Part shown: positions 15,993-25,232 of the stretch, in pieces | Layout: every line of letters starts with the position of its first letter | Numbering within the stretch: position 1 is the first letter of the stretch | DNA from: Halpernia frigidisoli | GTDB lineage: Bacteria > Bacteroidota > Bacteroidia > Flavobacteriales > Weeksellaceae | Length of the DNA stretch: 64,000 nt | Direction of reading: 5' to 3' | Assembly: GCF_900113805.1 (NCBI RefSeq) | Contig: NZ_FOQT01000001.1 | Span: 434,001 to 498,000, forward strand | Program-made: the position numbers and the translations under genes | The notes under the pieces: model-generated | Told to the model about the DNA's origin: nothing | Database searches by the model: none | Seen by the model: only the letters and a program-made list of their open reading frames with translations

Positions 15993-17894
15993 ATGAAGTC
16001 AGATAAAATGTTTAATGAAAGCGTTACCAACAAAGAAGAATTTTGGAGGGAACAGGCTGAGCAAATTGAATGGTTTAAAAAACCAACCAAAATCCTGACC
16101 GACGACGAAATAAATTACCCAACGTGGTTCGCAGACGGAGAATTAAATACCTGTTTACTTGCGGTTGATAAACATGTGAACGATGGATTTGGAGAGCAAG
16201 TGGCGATTATTTACGATTCTCCGGTAACAAACAGAATCATTAAATATACCTACAGTCAGGTTTTAGAGCATGTTTCGAAATTTGCGGGAGGACTAAAAAA
16301 TTTAGGTTTAGATAAAGACGATACCGCGATCATTTATATGCCAATGATTCCGGAATCTGTTTTCGCGATGCTAGCTTGTGCAAGATTAGGCGTTACGCAT
16401 TCAGTTGTTTTTGGCGGATTTGCACCACAGGAATTAGCCATCAGAATTGATGATTGTAATCCAAAAGCGATCATCACTGCGAGTTCCGGAATGGAAGTTT
16501 CCCGCAGAATTCCTTATTTACCTTTCGTCAAAGAAGCAATTTCACTTTCGGAATTTAAGCCAGAACACATCATTGCATTTGATAGAAAATTGTTGGGAAA
16601 TCGCGTCGATTTTAAAAATGATTCTGCCTTGACTGATTTTGAAAAATTAATGACAGAATCTGAACCAGCAGATTGCGTTTCCGTAGAATCATCGCATCCA
16701 TTGTATATTCTCTACACTTCGGGAACGACAGGAAAACCAAAAGGCGTTGTTCGGGATAATGGTGGACATGCAGTTGCAATGAAATTTTCTATGCAAAATA
16801 TTTATGGCGCAAAACCAGGCGAAACATTTTGGGCGGCTTCCGACATTGGTTGGGCAGTTGGACACAGTTATTCAGTTTACGGTCCTTTAATTAACAGAAA
16901 TACTACTGTAATTTTTGAAGGAAAACCAATTGGAACTCTAGATGCGGGCACCTTTTGGCGCGTGATTGAAGAACATAAGGTTTCGGTAATGTTTACGGCT
17001 CCAACTGCAATTCGAGCCATTAAAAAAGAAGATCCAGACGGAAATTTTGTAAAAAAATACGATTTATCTTCTTTAAGAACACAATTTTTAGCCGGAGAAA
17101 GATGTGACGTTGCAACTTTGGATTGGTATGAAGAATTTGTTGGCGTTCCTGCAATTGATCATTGGTGGCAAACAGAATCAGGTTGGCCAATGTTGGGTTT
17201 AATGCCCGGAATTGAAGATGTAAAAATTAAAAGAGCATCCGCTGGAAAACCGATTCCAGGTTATAATATTAAAATTTTCAGTGAAGAAGGTTATGAATTA
17301 GAAGCGCATCATGAAGGTTATTTGGTCATCAAATTGCCGTTGGCTCCAGGCGCGATGATGGGAATTTGGGGCGATGAAGAACGCTTTAAATCTGGATATT
17401 TAACGAGATTTCCCGGTTACTATTTTTCTGGTGATGGTGCGATAAAAGATGAAGACGGTTATATTTTCGTGACGGGAAGAGTTGATGATGTGATCAATGT
17501 TGCAGGTCACAGACTTTCAACTTCGGAAATGGAAGAAGTAGTTTCTGGCCATAAAGAAGTTGCAGAATGTTGCGTTGTCGGAATTGATGATGATTTAAAA
17601 GGACAAATTCCTTTTGCGATCGCTGTTTTAAAATCGGGTTCAAAAATTGAGGAAAAAACTTTGGAGAAAGAAATTGTTCAATTGATTCGGGAAAAAATCG
17701 GTGCTGTTGCAAGTATGAAAAATGCTATGGTGGTGAACCGTTTACCGAAAACACGTTCCGGGAAAATTTTGCGTAAATTGATTCGCACAATGTTGGATGC
17801 GAAAGAATACCAAATGCCCTCAACAATTGATGATGAAAGTATTGTAGAAGAATTACAGACGAAAATGGAGGAATATAAAAATAAGTCTTTATAA
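15993..17894 (+). CDS. Acyl-CoA synthetase, propionyl-CoA synthetase (PrpE/ACSS3)-like
   Basis: AMP-forming ligase of 633 residues that should activate propionate or another short-chain acid with CoA. Motifs: the P-loop YTSGTTGKPKGV, the adenylate motif WWQTESGWPM (PrpE-type; Acs has WWQTETGG), the hinge GRVDDVINVAGHRLST and the C-terminal catalytic lysine region LPKTRSGKILRKL. The WPM sequence in place of GGI distinguishes it from the acs copy downstream. It follows the two-component genes by 65 bases on the same strand, so it may be one of their targets. Confidence 0.88.
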   Translation: MKSDKMFNESVTNKEEFWREQAEQIEWFKKPTKILTDDEINYPTWFADGELNTCLLAVDKHVNDGFGEQVAIIYDSPVTNRIIKYTYSQVLEHVSKFAGGLKNLGLDKDDTAIIYMPMIPESVFAMLACARLGVTHSVVFGGFAPQELAIRIDDCNPKAIITASSGMEVSRRIPYLPFVKEAISLSEFKPEHIIAFDRKLLGNRVDFKNDSALTDFEKLMTESEPADCVSVESSHPLYILYTSGTTGKPKGVVRDNGGHAVAMKFSMQNIYGAKPGETFWAASDIGWAVGHSYSVYGPLINRNTTVIFEGKPIGTLDAGTFWRVIEEHKVSVMFTAPTAIRAIKKEDPDGNFVKKYDLSSLRTQFLAGERCDVATLDWYEEFVGVPAIDHWWQTESGWPMLGLMPGIEDVKIKRASAGKPIPGYNIKIFSEEGYELEAHHEGYLVIKLPLAPGAMMGIWGDEERFKSGYLTRFPGYYFSGDGAIKDEDGYIFVTGRVDDVINVAGHRLSTSEMEEVVSGHKEVAECCVVGIDDDLKGQIPFAIAVLKSGSKIEEKTLEKEIVQLIREKIGAVASMKNAMVVNRLPKTRSGKILRKLIRTMLDAKEYQMPSTIDDESIVEELQTKMEEYKNKSL

Positions 17895-17933
17895 ATTTAA
17901 GCAGAAACTTTGTAAAAAAAACGAGTCGTAACT

Positions 17934-18001
17934 AGCCCTGATTGTAGTGGAAATCCTTTTTTTGCAAAAAAAAGATTGTAGCGGAAAGCAGGTTCCCGGC
18001 T
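17934..18001 (+). repeat. Interspersed repeat copy 1
   Basis: Compact copy of the family with ends AGCCCTGATTGTAGTGGAAA and GTAGCGGAAAGCAGG around a T-rich/A-rich core (CCTTTTTTTGC AAAAAAAAG). It occupies the gap between the two acyl-CoA synthetase genes. The core can form a T/A stem. Related copies are at 44241, 46568, 47770, 57734 and 63979. Confidence 0.6.
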
Positions 18002-18028
18002 TCTAACAGAAAATATTAAAAAAAGAAT

Positions 18029-19936
18029 ATGAAAAATTACGTCATTCACGATTTACCGGAATATTTTAAACAATATAAAAAATCCATAAAAAACCCGAAA
18101 AAATTCTGGGATAAAATTGCCGATGAAAATTTTGTTTGGTACCAACGCTGGAACAAGGTCGTAAAATACGACATGGAAAATGCCAAGATCGAGTGGTTTA
18201 AAAATGCCAAACTTAATATCACGAAAAATTGCCTTGATCGTCATTTAAATGAACGTGGCGATAAAACGGCGATCATTTTTGAGCCGAATGACCCAACTGA
18301 AGAAGCGCAACATATTTCTTACCGCGATCTGCACCAAAGGGTCTGCAAAATGGCAAATGTTTTAACGGATCTAGGTGTATCAAAAGGCGATCGCGTTTGT
18401 ATTTATCTACCGATGATTCCGGAATTGGCTGTTTCCGTTTTGGCTTGTGCAAAAATGGGCGCGGTGCATTCTGTTATTTTTGCAGGATTTTCAGATACTG
18501 CTGTTGCATCCCGCGTGAATGATTGCGGTGCGAAAGTGATTATCTGTTCTGATGGTAGTTTTCGGGGTAATAAATCGATAGATTTAAAAGTCATTGTAGA
18601 TAAAGCGATAGAAAAAACACCTTTAGTAGAAAAAGTTTTGGTGGTCAAACGAACGGGATGTAAAGTCGATTTTAAGGAAGGCCGGGATTTTTGGCTGGAT
18701 GATTTATTTGAAAAAGCATCGCCGGATTTTGTGACGAAAATTATGGATGCCGAAGATCCACTTTTTATTCTTTACACGTCCGGTTCCACAGGAAAACCAA
18801 AGGGAATGTTGCATACAACAGCAGGTTACATGGTTTATACTGCCTATACTTTTAAAAATGTTTTTGATTATCAGGAAAATGATATTTATTGGTGCACCGC
18901 AGATATTGGCTGGATCACGGGGCATTCTTACATTATTTACGGACCACTTTTAAATGGCGCAACTACCGTTATCTTTGAAGGCGTTCCAACTTATCCGGAA
19001 CCGGATCGTTTCTGGGAAGTGATCGAAAAACATAAGATCACGCAGTTTTACACGGCTCCAACTGCCATCCGTTCTTTGGCAAAAGAATCTGCAGATTGGG
19101 TCGAAAAACATGATTTATCGAGTTTAAGAGTGATAGGTTCTGTTGGTGAACCGATTAATGATGAAGCATGGCATTGGTACAATGACCATGTTGGCAAGAA
19201 AAAATGTCCGATTGTTGACACCTGGTGGCAAACCGAAACTGGTGGAATTATGATTTCCCCGCTTCCGTTTATTACACCTACAAAACCAACGTACGCCACA
19301 CTTCCGATGCCTGGAATTCAGCCTGTTTTGATGGATGATAAGCGAAATGAAATTACCGGAAATCAAGTAGATGGGAATTTATGCATTCGTTTTCCTTGGC
19401 CTGGAATTGCGCGCACGATCTGGGGCGATCATCAAAGGTATAAAGAAACTTATTTCACCGCTTTTCCTGGAAAATATTTCACGGGTGATGGCGCTTTAAG
19501 AGATGAGGTTGGTTATTACAGAATTACGGGCAGAGTAGATGATATTATCATTGTTTCCGGGCATAATCTTGGAACCGCGCCTATTGAAGACAGCATCAAT
19601 CTTCATCCGGCTGTTGCAGAATCAGCGATTGTAGGGTTTCCTCATGATGTGAAAGGCAGCGCACTTTATGGTTTTGTGATTTTAAAAGACACCGGCGAAA
19701 GCAGAGATAAAGAAAATTTAAAGAAAGAAATTAACAACGTCATTTCTGACACGATGGGACCGATTGCGAAACTGGATAAAATTCAATTTGTTTCTGCTTT
19801 GCCAAAAACACGTTCCGGGAAAATTATGCGAAGAATTTTACGTAAAATTGCAGCAGGTGATTTTTCTAATTTCGGCGATACTTCTACTTTATTAAATCCT
19901 GAAATTGTGGATGAGATTCGGGATGGAAAGGTTTAA
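18029..19936 (+). CDS. acs: Acetyl-CoA synthetase
   Basis: AMP-forming acetate-CoA ligase, 635 residues, close to the usual 650. The P-loop is YTSGSTGKPKGM, and the acetate/adenylate motif DTWWQTETGGIMISPLP is diagnostic for Acs. The hinge GRVDDIIIVSGHNLGT and the C-terminal KTRSGKIMRRIL follow; its lysine is the site acetylated by Pat-type enzymes in other bacteria. It converts acetate to acetyl-CoA for growth. Together with the SSS-type kinase pair upstream it forms an acetate-use module. Confidence 0.96.
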   Translation: MKNYVIHDLPEYFKQYKKSIKNPKKFWDKIADENFVWYQRWNKVVKYDMENAKIEWFKNAKLNITKNCLDRHLNERGDKTAIIFEPNDPTEEAQHISYRDLHQRVCKMANVLTDLGVSKGDRVCIYLPMIPELAVSVLACAKMGAVHSVIFAGFSDTAVASRVNDCGAKVIICSDGSFRGNKSIDLKVIVDKAIEKTPLVEKVLVVKRTGCKVDFKEGRDFWLDDLFEKASPDFVTKIMDAEDPLFILYTSGSTGKPKGMLHTTAGYMVYTAYTFKNVFDYQENDIYWCTADIGWITGHSYIIYGPLLNGATTVIFEGVPTYPEPDRFWEVIEKHKITQFYTAPTAIRSLAKESADWVEKHDLSSLRVIGSVGEPINDEAWHWYNDHVGKKKCPIVDTWWQTETGGIMISPLPFITPTKPTYATLPMPGIQPVLMDDKRNEITGNQVDGNLCIRFPWPGIARTIWGDHQRYKETYFTAFPGKYFTGDGALRDEVGYYRITGRVDDIIIVSGHNLGTAPIEDSINLHPAVAESAIVGFPHDVKGSALYGFVILKDTGESRDKENLKKEINNVISDTMGPIAKLDKIQFVSALPKTRSGKIMRRILRKIAAGDFSNFGDTSTLLNPEIVDEIRDGKV

Positions 19937-19966
19937 CTTTGTTAAAAATAAATTTACTTTTAGAAT

Positions 19967-21106
19967 TTGATTAATCTAACATTCGACGCACAAATCATCA
20001 TTATCGGCGGTGGTTTAGCAGGTTTAACTTCCGCCATTCATCTTTCAAAGTTGGGTTTTTCTGTGGTTGTTATCGAAAAAAATTCTTACCCAAAGCACAA
20101 AGTTTGCGGCGAATATATTTCTAATGAGGTTTTGCCGTATTTTTCTTGGTTAAATGTTAATATTGAAGCGCTTCAACCTACGCATATTAAAACTTTGAAA
20201 TTTTCCTCAGAATCCGGGAAAGAAATTGAAACAAAATTGCCGCTTGGCGGTTTTGGAATTAGCCGTTATATTTTAGATGAAACACTTTATTTAAAAGCAT
20301 TATCTCAAAATTGTGAGGTTTTAGAAGATTTGGTTAATGACATTCAGTTTAAAGAAGATTTTTTTGAAGTTAAATTAAATTCCGGCAAAGTTTTAAGATC
20401 GCAAATTGTTTTAGGTGCTTTTGGAAAAAGGTCAAATTTAGATCTGGAATTGAAGCGCGATTTTGCTCAAAATAAATCGCCGTGGTTAGCCGTTAAATCT
20501 CACTATTCCGGAAGTTTCCCCGATGATATTGTCGGTTTGCATAATTTTAAAGGCGGATATTGTGGTGTTTCAAAAGTGGAAAATGATGAGATTAATATCT
20601 GTTATTTAACTAATTTTGAATCTTTCAAAAAACATAAAAATATCGAGGAATTTCAGCAAAAAGTAGTTTCAAAAAATCCTCATTTAAGTAAAGTTTTAAA
20701 AAATTCAGTTCAGATTTTTGATAAGCCTCTGACGATTTCCCAGGTTAATTTTGAGAAGAAAAAAAATGTAGAAAACAATATTTTAATGCTCGGCGATTCT
20801 GCAGGATTAATTCATCCACTTTGCGGAAACGGAATGGCAATGGCGATTCACAGCGCAAAATTGGCATCTGAACAAGTTCAAAAATATTTCGAAGAAAAAA
20901 TTTCCCGTCAAGAAATGGAAGAAAATTATTCGAAAAACTGGAATTTAAACTTTAAAAAAAGACTACGCTACGGCAGATTTTTAGGTAAAATATTTAAAAA
21001 TTCTGCTTTGTCGGAAACTTTAACTAAATTCATCACGTATTTACCTTTTTTACTTCCTTTAATTATTAAAAAAACCCACGGCAAAGAAATCGTGATCAAT
21101 CAATAA
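19967..21106 (+). CDS. FAD-dependent oxidoreductase, geranylgeranyl-reductase-like (T3PKS locus)
   Basis: A 379-residue flavoprotein with an N-terminal Rossmann motif (IIIIGGGLAGLTSAIHLSKLG, residues about 10-30), KHKVCGEYIS near 47 and the second FAD motif MLGDSAGLIHPLCGNGMAMAIHSA (about 280). These match the geranylgeranyl-reductase/halogenase-like flavoprotein family. The start is a TTG at 19967, because no ATG occurs before the FAD motif. It overlaps the methyltransferase gene by one base (TAATG). In Streptomyces srs operons a flavoprotein hydroxylates a type III PKS phenol; a comparable oxidation is inferred here. Confidence 0.88.
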   Translation: MINLTFDAQIIIIGGGLAGLTSAIHLSKLGFSVVVIEKNSYPKHKVCGEYISNEVLPYFSWLNVNIEALQPTHIKTLKFSSESGKEIETKLPLGGFGISRYILDETLYLKALSQNCEVLEDLVNDIQFKEDFFEVKLNSGKVLRSQIVLGAFGKRSNLDLELKRDFAQNKSPWLAVKSHYSGSFPDDIVGLHNFKGGYCGVSKVENDEINICYLTNFESFKKHKNIEEFQQKVVSKNPHLSKVLKNSVQIFDKPLTISQVNFEKKKNVENNILMLGDSAGLIHPLCGNGMAMAIHSAKLASEQVQKYFEEKISRQEMEENYSKNWNLNFKKRLRYGRFLGKIFKNSALSETLTKFITYLPFLLPLIIKKTHGKEIVINQ

Positions 21107-21816
21107 TGGCTTTAGATACTACTTACAGAACCGATTTAGAAGAATCAATGGACGATTTTTCTATGGATAATGACGGTTTGATTACTGCTTTGGATGACCT
21201 CGCGCGAATCAATAAATTTTTAGGTGGAAATTCAGTCACAATCGAGGGAATTGAAAAACTATTGAAAAATTATCAAAAAAGTGAAACAATCACTATATTG
21301 GATTTTGGCTGTGGAGACGGTGAAATGCTGCGGCAGGTTGCCGATTATGGAAAGCGACAAAACATAAATTTTAATTTAATTGGAATTGATGCAAATGCTG
21401 CAACAATAAGGTATGCCGAAAATAATTCTAAAAATTATAGTAATATTTCCTATTTAGCGGAAGATATATTTCTTTACGATTTTTCGAAAATTAATATAGA
21501 TATTGCCCTAATTACACTTACTTTACACCACTTTAAAGACCCTGAAATATTAAATTTAATGAAAGTTATTTTTAATTTGGTCAGAAAAGGAATTGTGGTT
21601 AATGATTTGCAAAGAAGCAAAATTGCTTACCGACTTTTTCAAGCCATAATCTTTGTTTTTAGATTAGAAAAAATGACGGCAAATGATGGTTTGATCTCAA
21701 TTTTAAGAGGTTTTAAAAAACCGGATTTAGAAAAATTTAGCCATCAGTTAGATTTTAAAAAGTACAGCATCACCTGGAAATGGGCGTTTCGTTGGCAATG
21801 GATTATTTGGAAATAG
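21106..21816 (+). CDS. SAM-dependent methyltransferase (T3PKS locus)
   Basis: A 236-residue class I methyltransferase. Motif I is ILDFGCGDGEMLRQVADYG (about 64-82), with the post-I acid in LIGIDANAATI and the motif IV/V region DIALITLTLHHFKD. The gene is coupled to the flavoprotein gene by a TAATG overlap and precedes the type III PKS. By analogy with srsB of alkylresorcinol clusters, it may methylate the polyketide product. The 220 bases after it hold no gene but two repeat elements. Confidence 0.88.
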   Translation: MALDTTYRTDLEESMDDFSMDNDGLITALDDLARINKFLGGNSVTIEGIEKLLKNYQKSETITILDFGCGDGEMLRQVADYGKRQNINFNLIGIDANAATIRYAENNSKNYSNISYLAEDIFLYDFSKINIDIALITLTLHHFKDPEILNLMKVIFNLVRKGIVVNDLQRSKIAYRLFQAIIFVFRLEKMTANDGLISILRGFKKPDLEKFSHQLDFKKYSITWKWAFRWQWIIWK

Positions 21817-21834
21817 ATTTTAACTTTATAATTC

Positions 21835-21961
21835 AACCACAAAGTCACAAAGAGTAGTGCAGATATTTTATTTTTTATAATAGTTCATAGAGTTTTAAGA
21901 ATTGTATAACTCTATGAACTTTGAGAATCTTAAAGAAGAAATACTTTGTGACTTTGTGGTT
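21835..21961. repeat. Nested inverted repeat element upstream of the T3PKS gene
   Basis: Outer arms AACCACAAAGTCACAAAG (21835-21852) and CTTTGTGACTTTGTGGTT (21944-21961) are perfect 18-base complements. An inner perfect pair lies between them: AGTTCATAGAGTT (21882-21894) and AACTCTATGAACT (21908-21920). The whole 127 bases could fold into one long branched hairpin. It resembles a MITE-like element and has no coding capacity. A solo copy of the right arm is at 46836-46853. Confidence 0.7.
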
Positions 21962-21988
21962 AAAAAAAATAATTATTACTAATAGAAA

Positions 21989-22040
21989 GAGATTGCTTCG
22001 ATCCTCGCAATGACGAAAATTGAAGTCCCTCGCAATGAAA
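21989..22040. repeat. REP-like repeat reaching the T3PKS start
   Basis: The complement of 21989-22018 reads CGTCATTGCGAGGATCGAAG followed by CAATCTC, matching a REP-like sequence common in many bacterial genomes. A partial second copy (CCTCGCAATGAAA) follows at 22028-22040 and contains one of the possible start codons of the type III PKS gene. Confidence 0.6.
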
Positions 22041-22043
22041 AAT

Positions 22044-23096
22044 ATGAGTGTAAAAATAGTTTCAGTTGCCAAACAACTGCCAAAATATTCCCGAAAAACT
22101 GATGAGATTCTACCATTTCTAGACCAATGGCTGGTAGATCAGGATGACCGTTTTAAAAGAAAAGTAAAGAAAATTTTCGAAGGCGCCGCCGTTGATGAAC
22201 GCTATTCAATAATGGACCCGTTAGAAGTTTTTACGGAAACTTCTTTTGAAGATAAAAATAATATTTACGCGCGTGAAGTCGTGATTCTTGGCGAACAGGT
22301 TTTAACGAAAGCGCTTGCAAAAACCAACTGGGATGCAAAAAGTTTAGATTACATCATCACCGTAAGTTGCACCGGAATTATGATTCCGTCTCTGGATGCT
22401 TATTTAATTAATAAATTGAATCTTCGACAGGATATTGTTCGTTTGCCTGTGACCGAAATGGGTTGTGCAGCAGGCGTTTCAGGGATAATTTATGCTAAAA
22501 AATTCCTTGAAGCCAATCGAAATAAACGCGCCGCAGTGATTGCTGTGGAAGCGCCGACCGCGACTTTTCAATTGGAAGATTTTTCGATGGCAAATATTGT
22601 GAGTGCCGCGATTTTTGGCGACGGTGCAAGTTGTGCGTTGTTGAGTTCTTACGAAGAAGATTTAGGTCCAAAAATTATTGCCGAAGAAATGTATCATTTT
22701 TATAATAATGAACACATGATGGGTTTTCAACTCACGAATTCCGGTTTAAAAATGATCTTGGATATTGAAGTCCCGGATACAATTGCGGCACATTTTCCGG
22801 AAATTGTACATCCTTTTTTAGCCAAACAAGATTTAAAAATAGAAGATGTTGATTATTTAATTTTTCATCCCGGCGGTAAGAAAATTGTTCAAATGGTGGA
22901 AGGTTTGTTTTCAGATTTAGGAAAAAATATTGATACAACAAAAGAGATTTTGAGAAAATACGGAAATATGTCTAGCGCAACCGTTTTATATGTTTTAGAA
23001 GATATTATCAATCAAAATCCGAAAAAAGGTGAAAAAGGTTTGATGTTAAGTTTTGGACCTGGATTTTCTGCACAACGTGTTTTATTAGAATGGTAG
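22044..23096 (+). CDS. Type III polyketide synthase (chalcone/stilbene synthase family)
   Basis: A thiolase-fold enzyme of 350 residues that extends a CoA- or ACP-bound starter with malonyl-CoA and cyclises it. The catalytic triad is complete: Cys141 (VTEMGCAAGVSG), His275 (LIFHPGGKK) and Asn308 (YGNMSSATVL). The C-terminal signature FGPGFSAQRVLLEW is present. The ATG at 22044 (MSVKIVSVAKQLPKY) is preferred; an ATG at 22035 inside repeat DNA is possible. Ketosynthase, dehydratase, enoyl-reductase-like and ACP genes in the same locus suggest that a dedicated fatty-acyl starter is used, so an alkylresorcinol or alkylpyrone is likely. Confidence 0.95.
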   Translation: MSVKIVSVAKQLPKYSRKTDEILPFLDQWLVDQDDRFKRKVKKIFEGAAVDERYSIMDPLEVFTETSFEDKNNIYAREVVILGEQVLTKALAKTNWDAKSLDYIITVSCTGIMIPSLDAYLINKLNLRQDIVRLPVTEMGCAAGVSGIIYAKKFLEANRNKRAAVIAVEAPTATFQLEDFSMANIVSAAIFGDGASCALLSSYEEDLGPKIIAEEMYHFYNNEHMMGFQLTNSGLKMILDIEVPDTIAAHFPEIVHPFLAKQDLKIEDVDYLIFHPGGKKIVQMVEGLFSDLGKNIDTTKEILRKYGNMSSATVLYVLEDIINQNPKKGEKGLMLSFGPGFSAQRVLLEW

Positions 23097-23875
23097 AAAA
23101 TAATAAATATTGGGCTTTAATTTTGGGTGGAAGTTCCGGTTTAGGTCTGGCTTCGGCTAAAAAATTAGCGCAGGATGGTTTTAATATTTGTATTGTTCAT
23201 CGGAATTCACGCGCAGAAATGAACGAAATTTCCGCTGAATTTGAGAAAATTAAATCTAGTAATATTTCATTTTTAAATTTGAATTTAGACGCTTTAAATG
23301 TAGAAAGTAAGTCGAAAATAATTTCAGAATTAAAAGATAAATTAGAAAATACTAAGATTAAAGTTTTAGTTCACAGCATTGCAAAAGGCAATTTAAAATC
23401 GATGGTTTCTGAAGACAATTCGGTTTTAAGTTCAGATGATTTTCTAATTACTTTTCAGGCAATGGCGGTCAGTTTATACGACTGGACGCAACTTTTATTT
23501 GAAAATAAATTATTCGCAGAAGACAGCCGAATTATTGCTTTCACTAGCGAAGGAAGCACAAAACCCTGGAAAAATTACGCTGCCGTTTCCGCTGCAAAAG
23601 CAGGTTTGGAAGCCATTTCGAGAAGTATTGCCTTGGAATTTGCACCCTTTGGAATTAAATGCAACTGCATTCAAGCCGGTGTTACGGACACAAGATCTTT
23701 ACAAATGATTCCCGGAAGTGAAGATTTAATAAAAAATTCTATTGAAAGAAATCCAAATAAAAGATTGACAATGTCGGAAGATGTGGCCAATGTGGTGAGT
23801 TTGTTGTGCAAAAATGAAGCAAAATGGATGACCGGAAACGTCATTCCGGTCGATGGCGGCGAACATTTACAATAA
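23090..23875 (+). CDS. SDR enzyme with enoyl-ACP reductase-type active site
   Basis: A 261-residue short-chain dehydrogenase with the cofactor loop GGSSGLGLASA (residues 13-23). The catalytic pair is Tyr163 and Lys170, six residues apart (NYAAVSAAK). That is the Tyr-X6-Lys spacing of enoyl-ACP reductases (FabI/FabL) and not the Tyr-X3-Lys of ordinary ketoreductases. It overlaps the T3PKS stop by seven bases, so the two are coupled. It probably saturates the acyl chain built by the ketosynthase, dehydratase and ACP encoded further on. A terminator follows. Confidence 0.85.
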   Translation: MVENNKYWALILGGSSGLGLASAKKLAQDGFNICIVHRNSRAEMNEISAEFEKIKSSNISFLNLNLDALNVESKSKIISELKDKLENTKIKVLVHSIAKGNLKSMVSEDNSVLSSDDFLITFQAMAVSLYDWTQLLFENKLFAEDSRIIAFTSEGSTKPWKNYAAVSAAKAGLEAISRSIALEFAPFGIKCNCIQAGVTDTRSLQMIPGSEDLIKNSIERNPNKRLTMSEDVANVVSLLCKNEAKWMTGNVIPVDGGEHLQ

Positions 23876-23885
23876 AATTTAGCCA

Positions 23886-23918
23886 AAAAAAAGACCAGTT
23901 CAATCTGAACTGATCTTA
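23886..23918. terminator. Bidirectional terminator between SDR and OYE genes
   Basis: AGACCAGTTCA and TGAACTGATCT pair around a three-base loop (one G-T pair), with an A run on the left and T-rich sequence on the right. It lies between the two convergent genes. Confidence 0.8.
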
Positions 23919-23939
23919 ATATTTAAAAATTATTTCCGA

Positions 23940-25022
23940 TTATTTCAAAGCCGGATAATCAGTATAACCTTTCGCGCCCGGAACGTAAAAAGTGTCACTG
24001 TCTGCCTGATTTAGAGGTGCATCAACTGCAAATCTTTGTACTAAATCCGGATTACCAATAAATGGAACACCAAAAGAAATTAAATCTGCAAGGTTTTCTT
24101 CAAGGGCTTTTTCTGCGGATTCTTTCAAAAATCCACCATTGATGATGAATGTTCCTTTGTAAATTTCGCGATAGTGTTTTGCAGTTTCAAAAATCGATTT
24201 TTGTGGATGATCACCTTTTTCTGTAAAACCGCTGAAATGAAGGTATGAAAGATCATAATCATTCAATTTATTGGTCAAGTATTCGAACATTTCCTGTGTT
24301 TCTTGATCTTTTACCATTCCGAAAAGACCGTCCAAATCTGGCGACAATCTTACGCCAACTTTCTCAAACGTTACTTTTTTACCAACAGCATCCAAAACTT
24401 CAAATAATATTCTGCCTCTGTTTTCAATAGAACCGCCATATTCGTCTTCTCTTTTATTGGAAGTCAAAGCAAAAAACTGATGAAATAAATAACCATTTGC
24501 AGCGTGAATTTCAACACCATCAAAACCTGCTTCAATCGCGTTTTCTGCGGCTTTCACGAAATCCTGAACGGTTCTTTTAATATCTTCCGTGGTCATCGCT
24601 TTTGGCGTAACCGTATCTTTAAATCCAGTGTAAGTGTAGGCTTGAGATTCCGGATTTACTGCGGACGGCGCTAAAGGAAGTTCGCCATTATGAAAATCAG
24701 GATGAGAAATTCTGCCAACATGCCACAATTGTGCGAAAATTTTTCCGCCTTGCGCGTGAATATCTGTTGTTACTTTTTTCCAGGATTCTGTTTGTTCTTG
24801 CGTGTAAATCCCGGGAACATTGATATAACCAACAGATTCTTCGCTGATGTTTACACCTTCTGTAATGATCAATCCGGCAGTTACCCTTTGTGAATAATAG
24901 GTTTGAATTAAATCTGTAACGACGTGTTCATCATTATCCGCACGACTTCTTGTCATTGGCGCCATTACGATTTTGTTTTGTAAGTGTAAATTTTTTGAAC
25001 TGTATTTGTCTAAAAGTTTCAT
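23940..25022 (-). CDS. Old yellow enzyme family alkene reductase
   Basis: A 360-residue FMN-dependent ene-reductase of the NemA type. Landmarks: NKIVMAPMTRSRAD (residues about 18-31), GKIFAQLWHVGRISH, the substrate-binding HAANGYLFHQFF with the typical H-x-x-N pair, and KREDEYGGSIENRGR. It reduces activated C=C bonds of enals, enones or nitro compounds with NADPH. It is divergent from the aldo/keto reductase gene, across a 210-base promoter region. The two plus the AraC gene look like a self-contained oxidoreductase unit between the halves of the polyketide locus. Confidence 0.95.
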   Translation of the reverse strand: MKLLDKYSSKNLHLQNKIVMAPMTRSRADNDEHVVTDLIQTYYSQRVTAGLIITEGVNISEESVGYINVPGIYTQEQTESWKKVTTDIHAQGGKIFAQLWHVGRISHPDFHNGELPLAPSAVNPESQAYTYTGFKDTVTPKAMTTEDIKRTVQDFVKAAENAIEAGFDGVEIHAANGYLFHQFFALTSNKREDEYGGSIENRGRILFEVLDAVGKKVTFEKVGVRLSPDLDGLFGMVKDQETQEMFEYLTNKLNDYDLSYLHFSGFTEKGDHPQKSIFETAKHYREIYKGTFIINGGFLKESAEKALEENLADLISFGVPFIGNPDLVQRFAVDAPLNQADSDTFYVPGAKGYTDYPALK

Positions 25023-25232
25023 TTTTTTAATATTTTAATTAGACAAATTTAGCGATACAAGAACATATTTTTTAATAACATATGATAAGATTTTGTTAAA
25101 AGCATAAATTTTAAATCATCGAAAATTTCTATTATATCTTAAACTTTGTTTTGATTAGTAAATGGATGTTTTTGGATACGTTTCATTGAAATTAAATTTA
25201 AACCTTTGCATCATAAATTTAAAACAATAAAA

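Noticed and set aside
18029-19936. acs and the gene at 15993 as a recent duplication
   Set aside because: The adenylate motifs (WWQTETGG versus WWQTESGWPM) and overall sequences differ too much; they are old paralogues.
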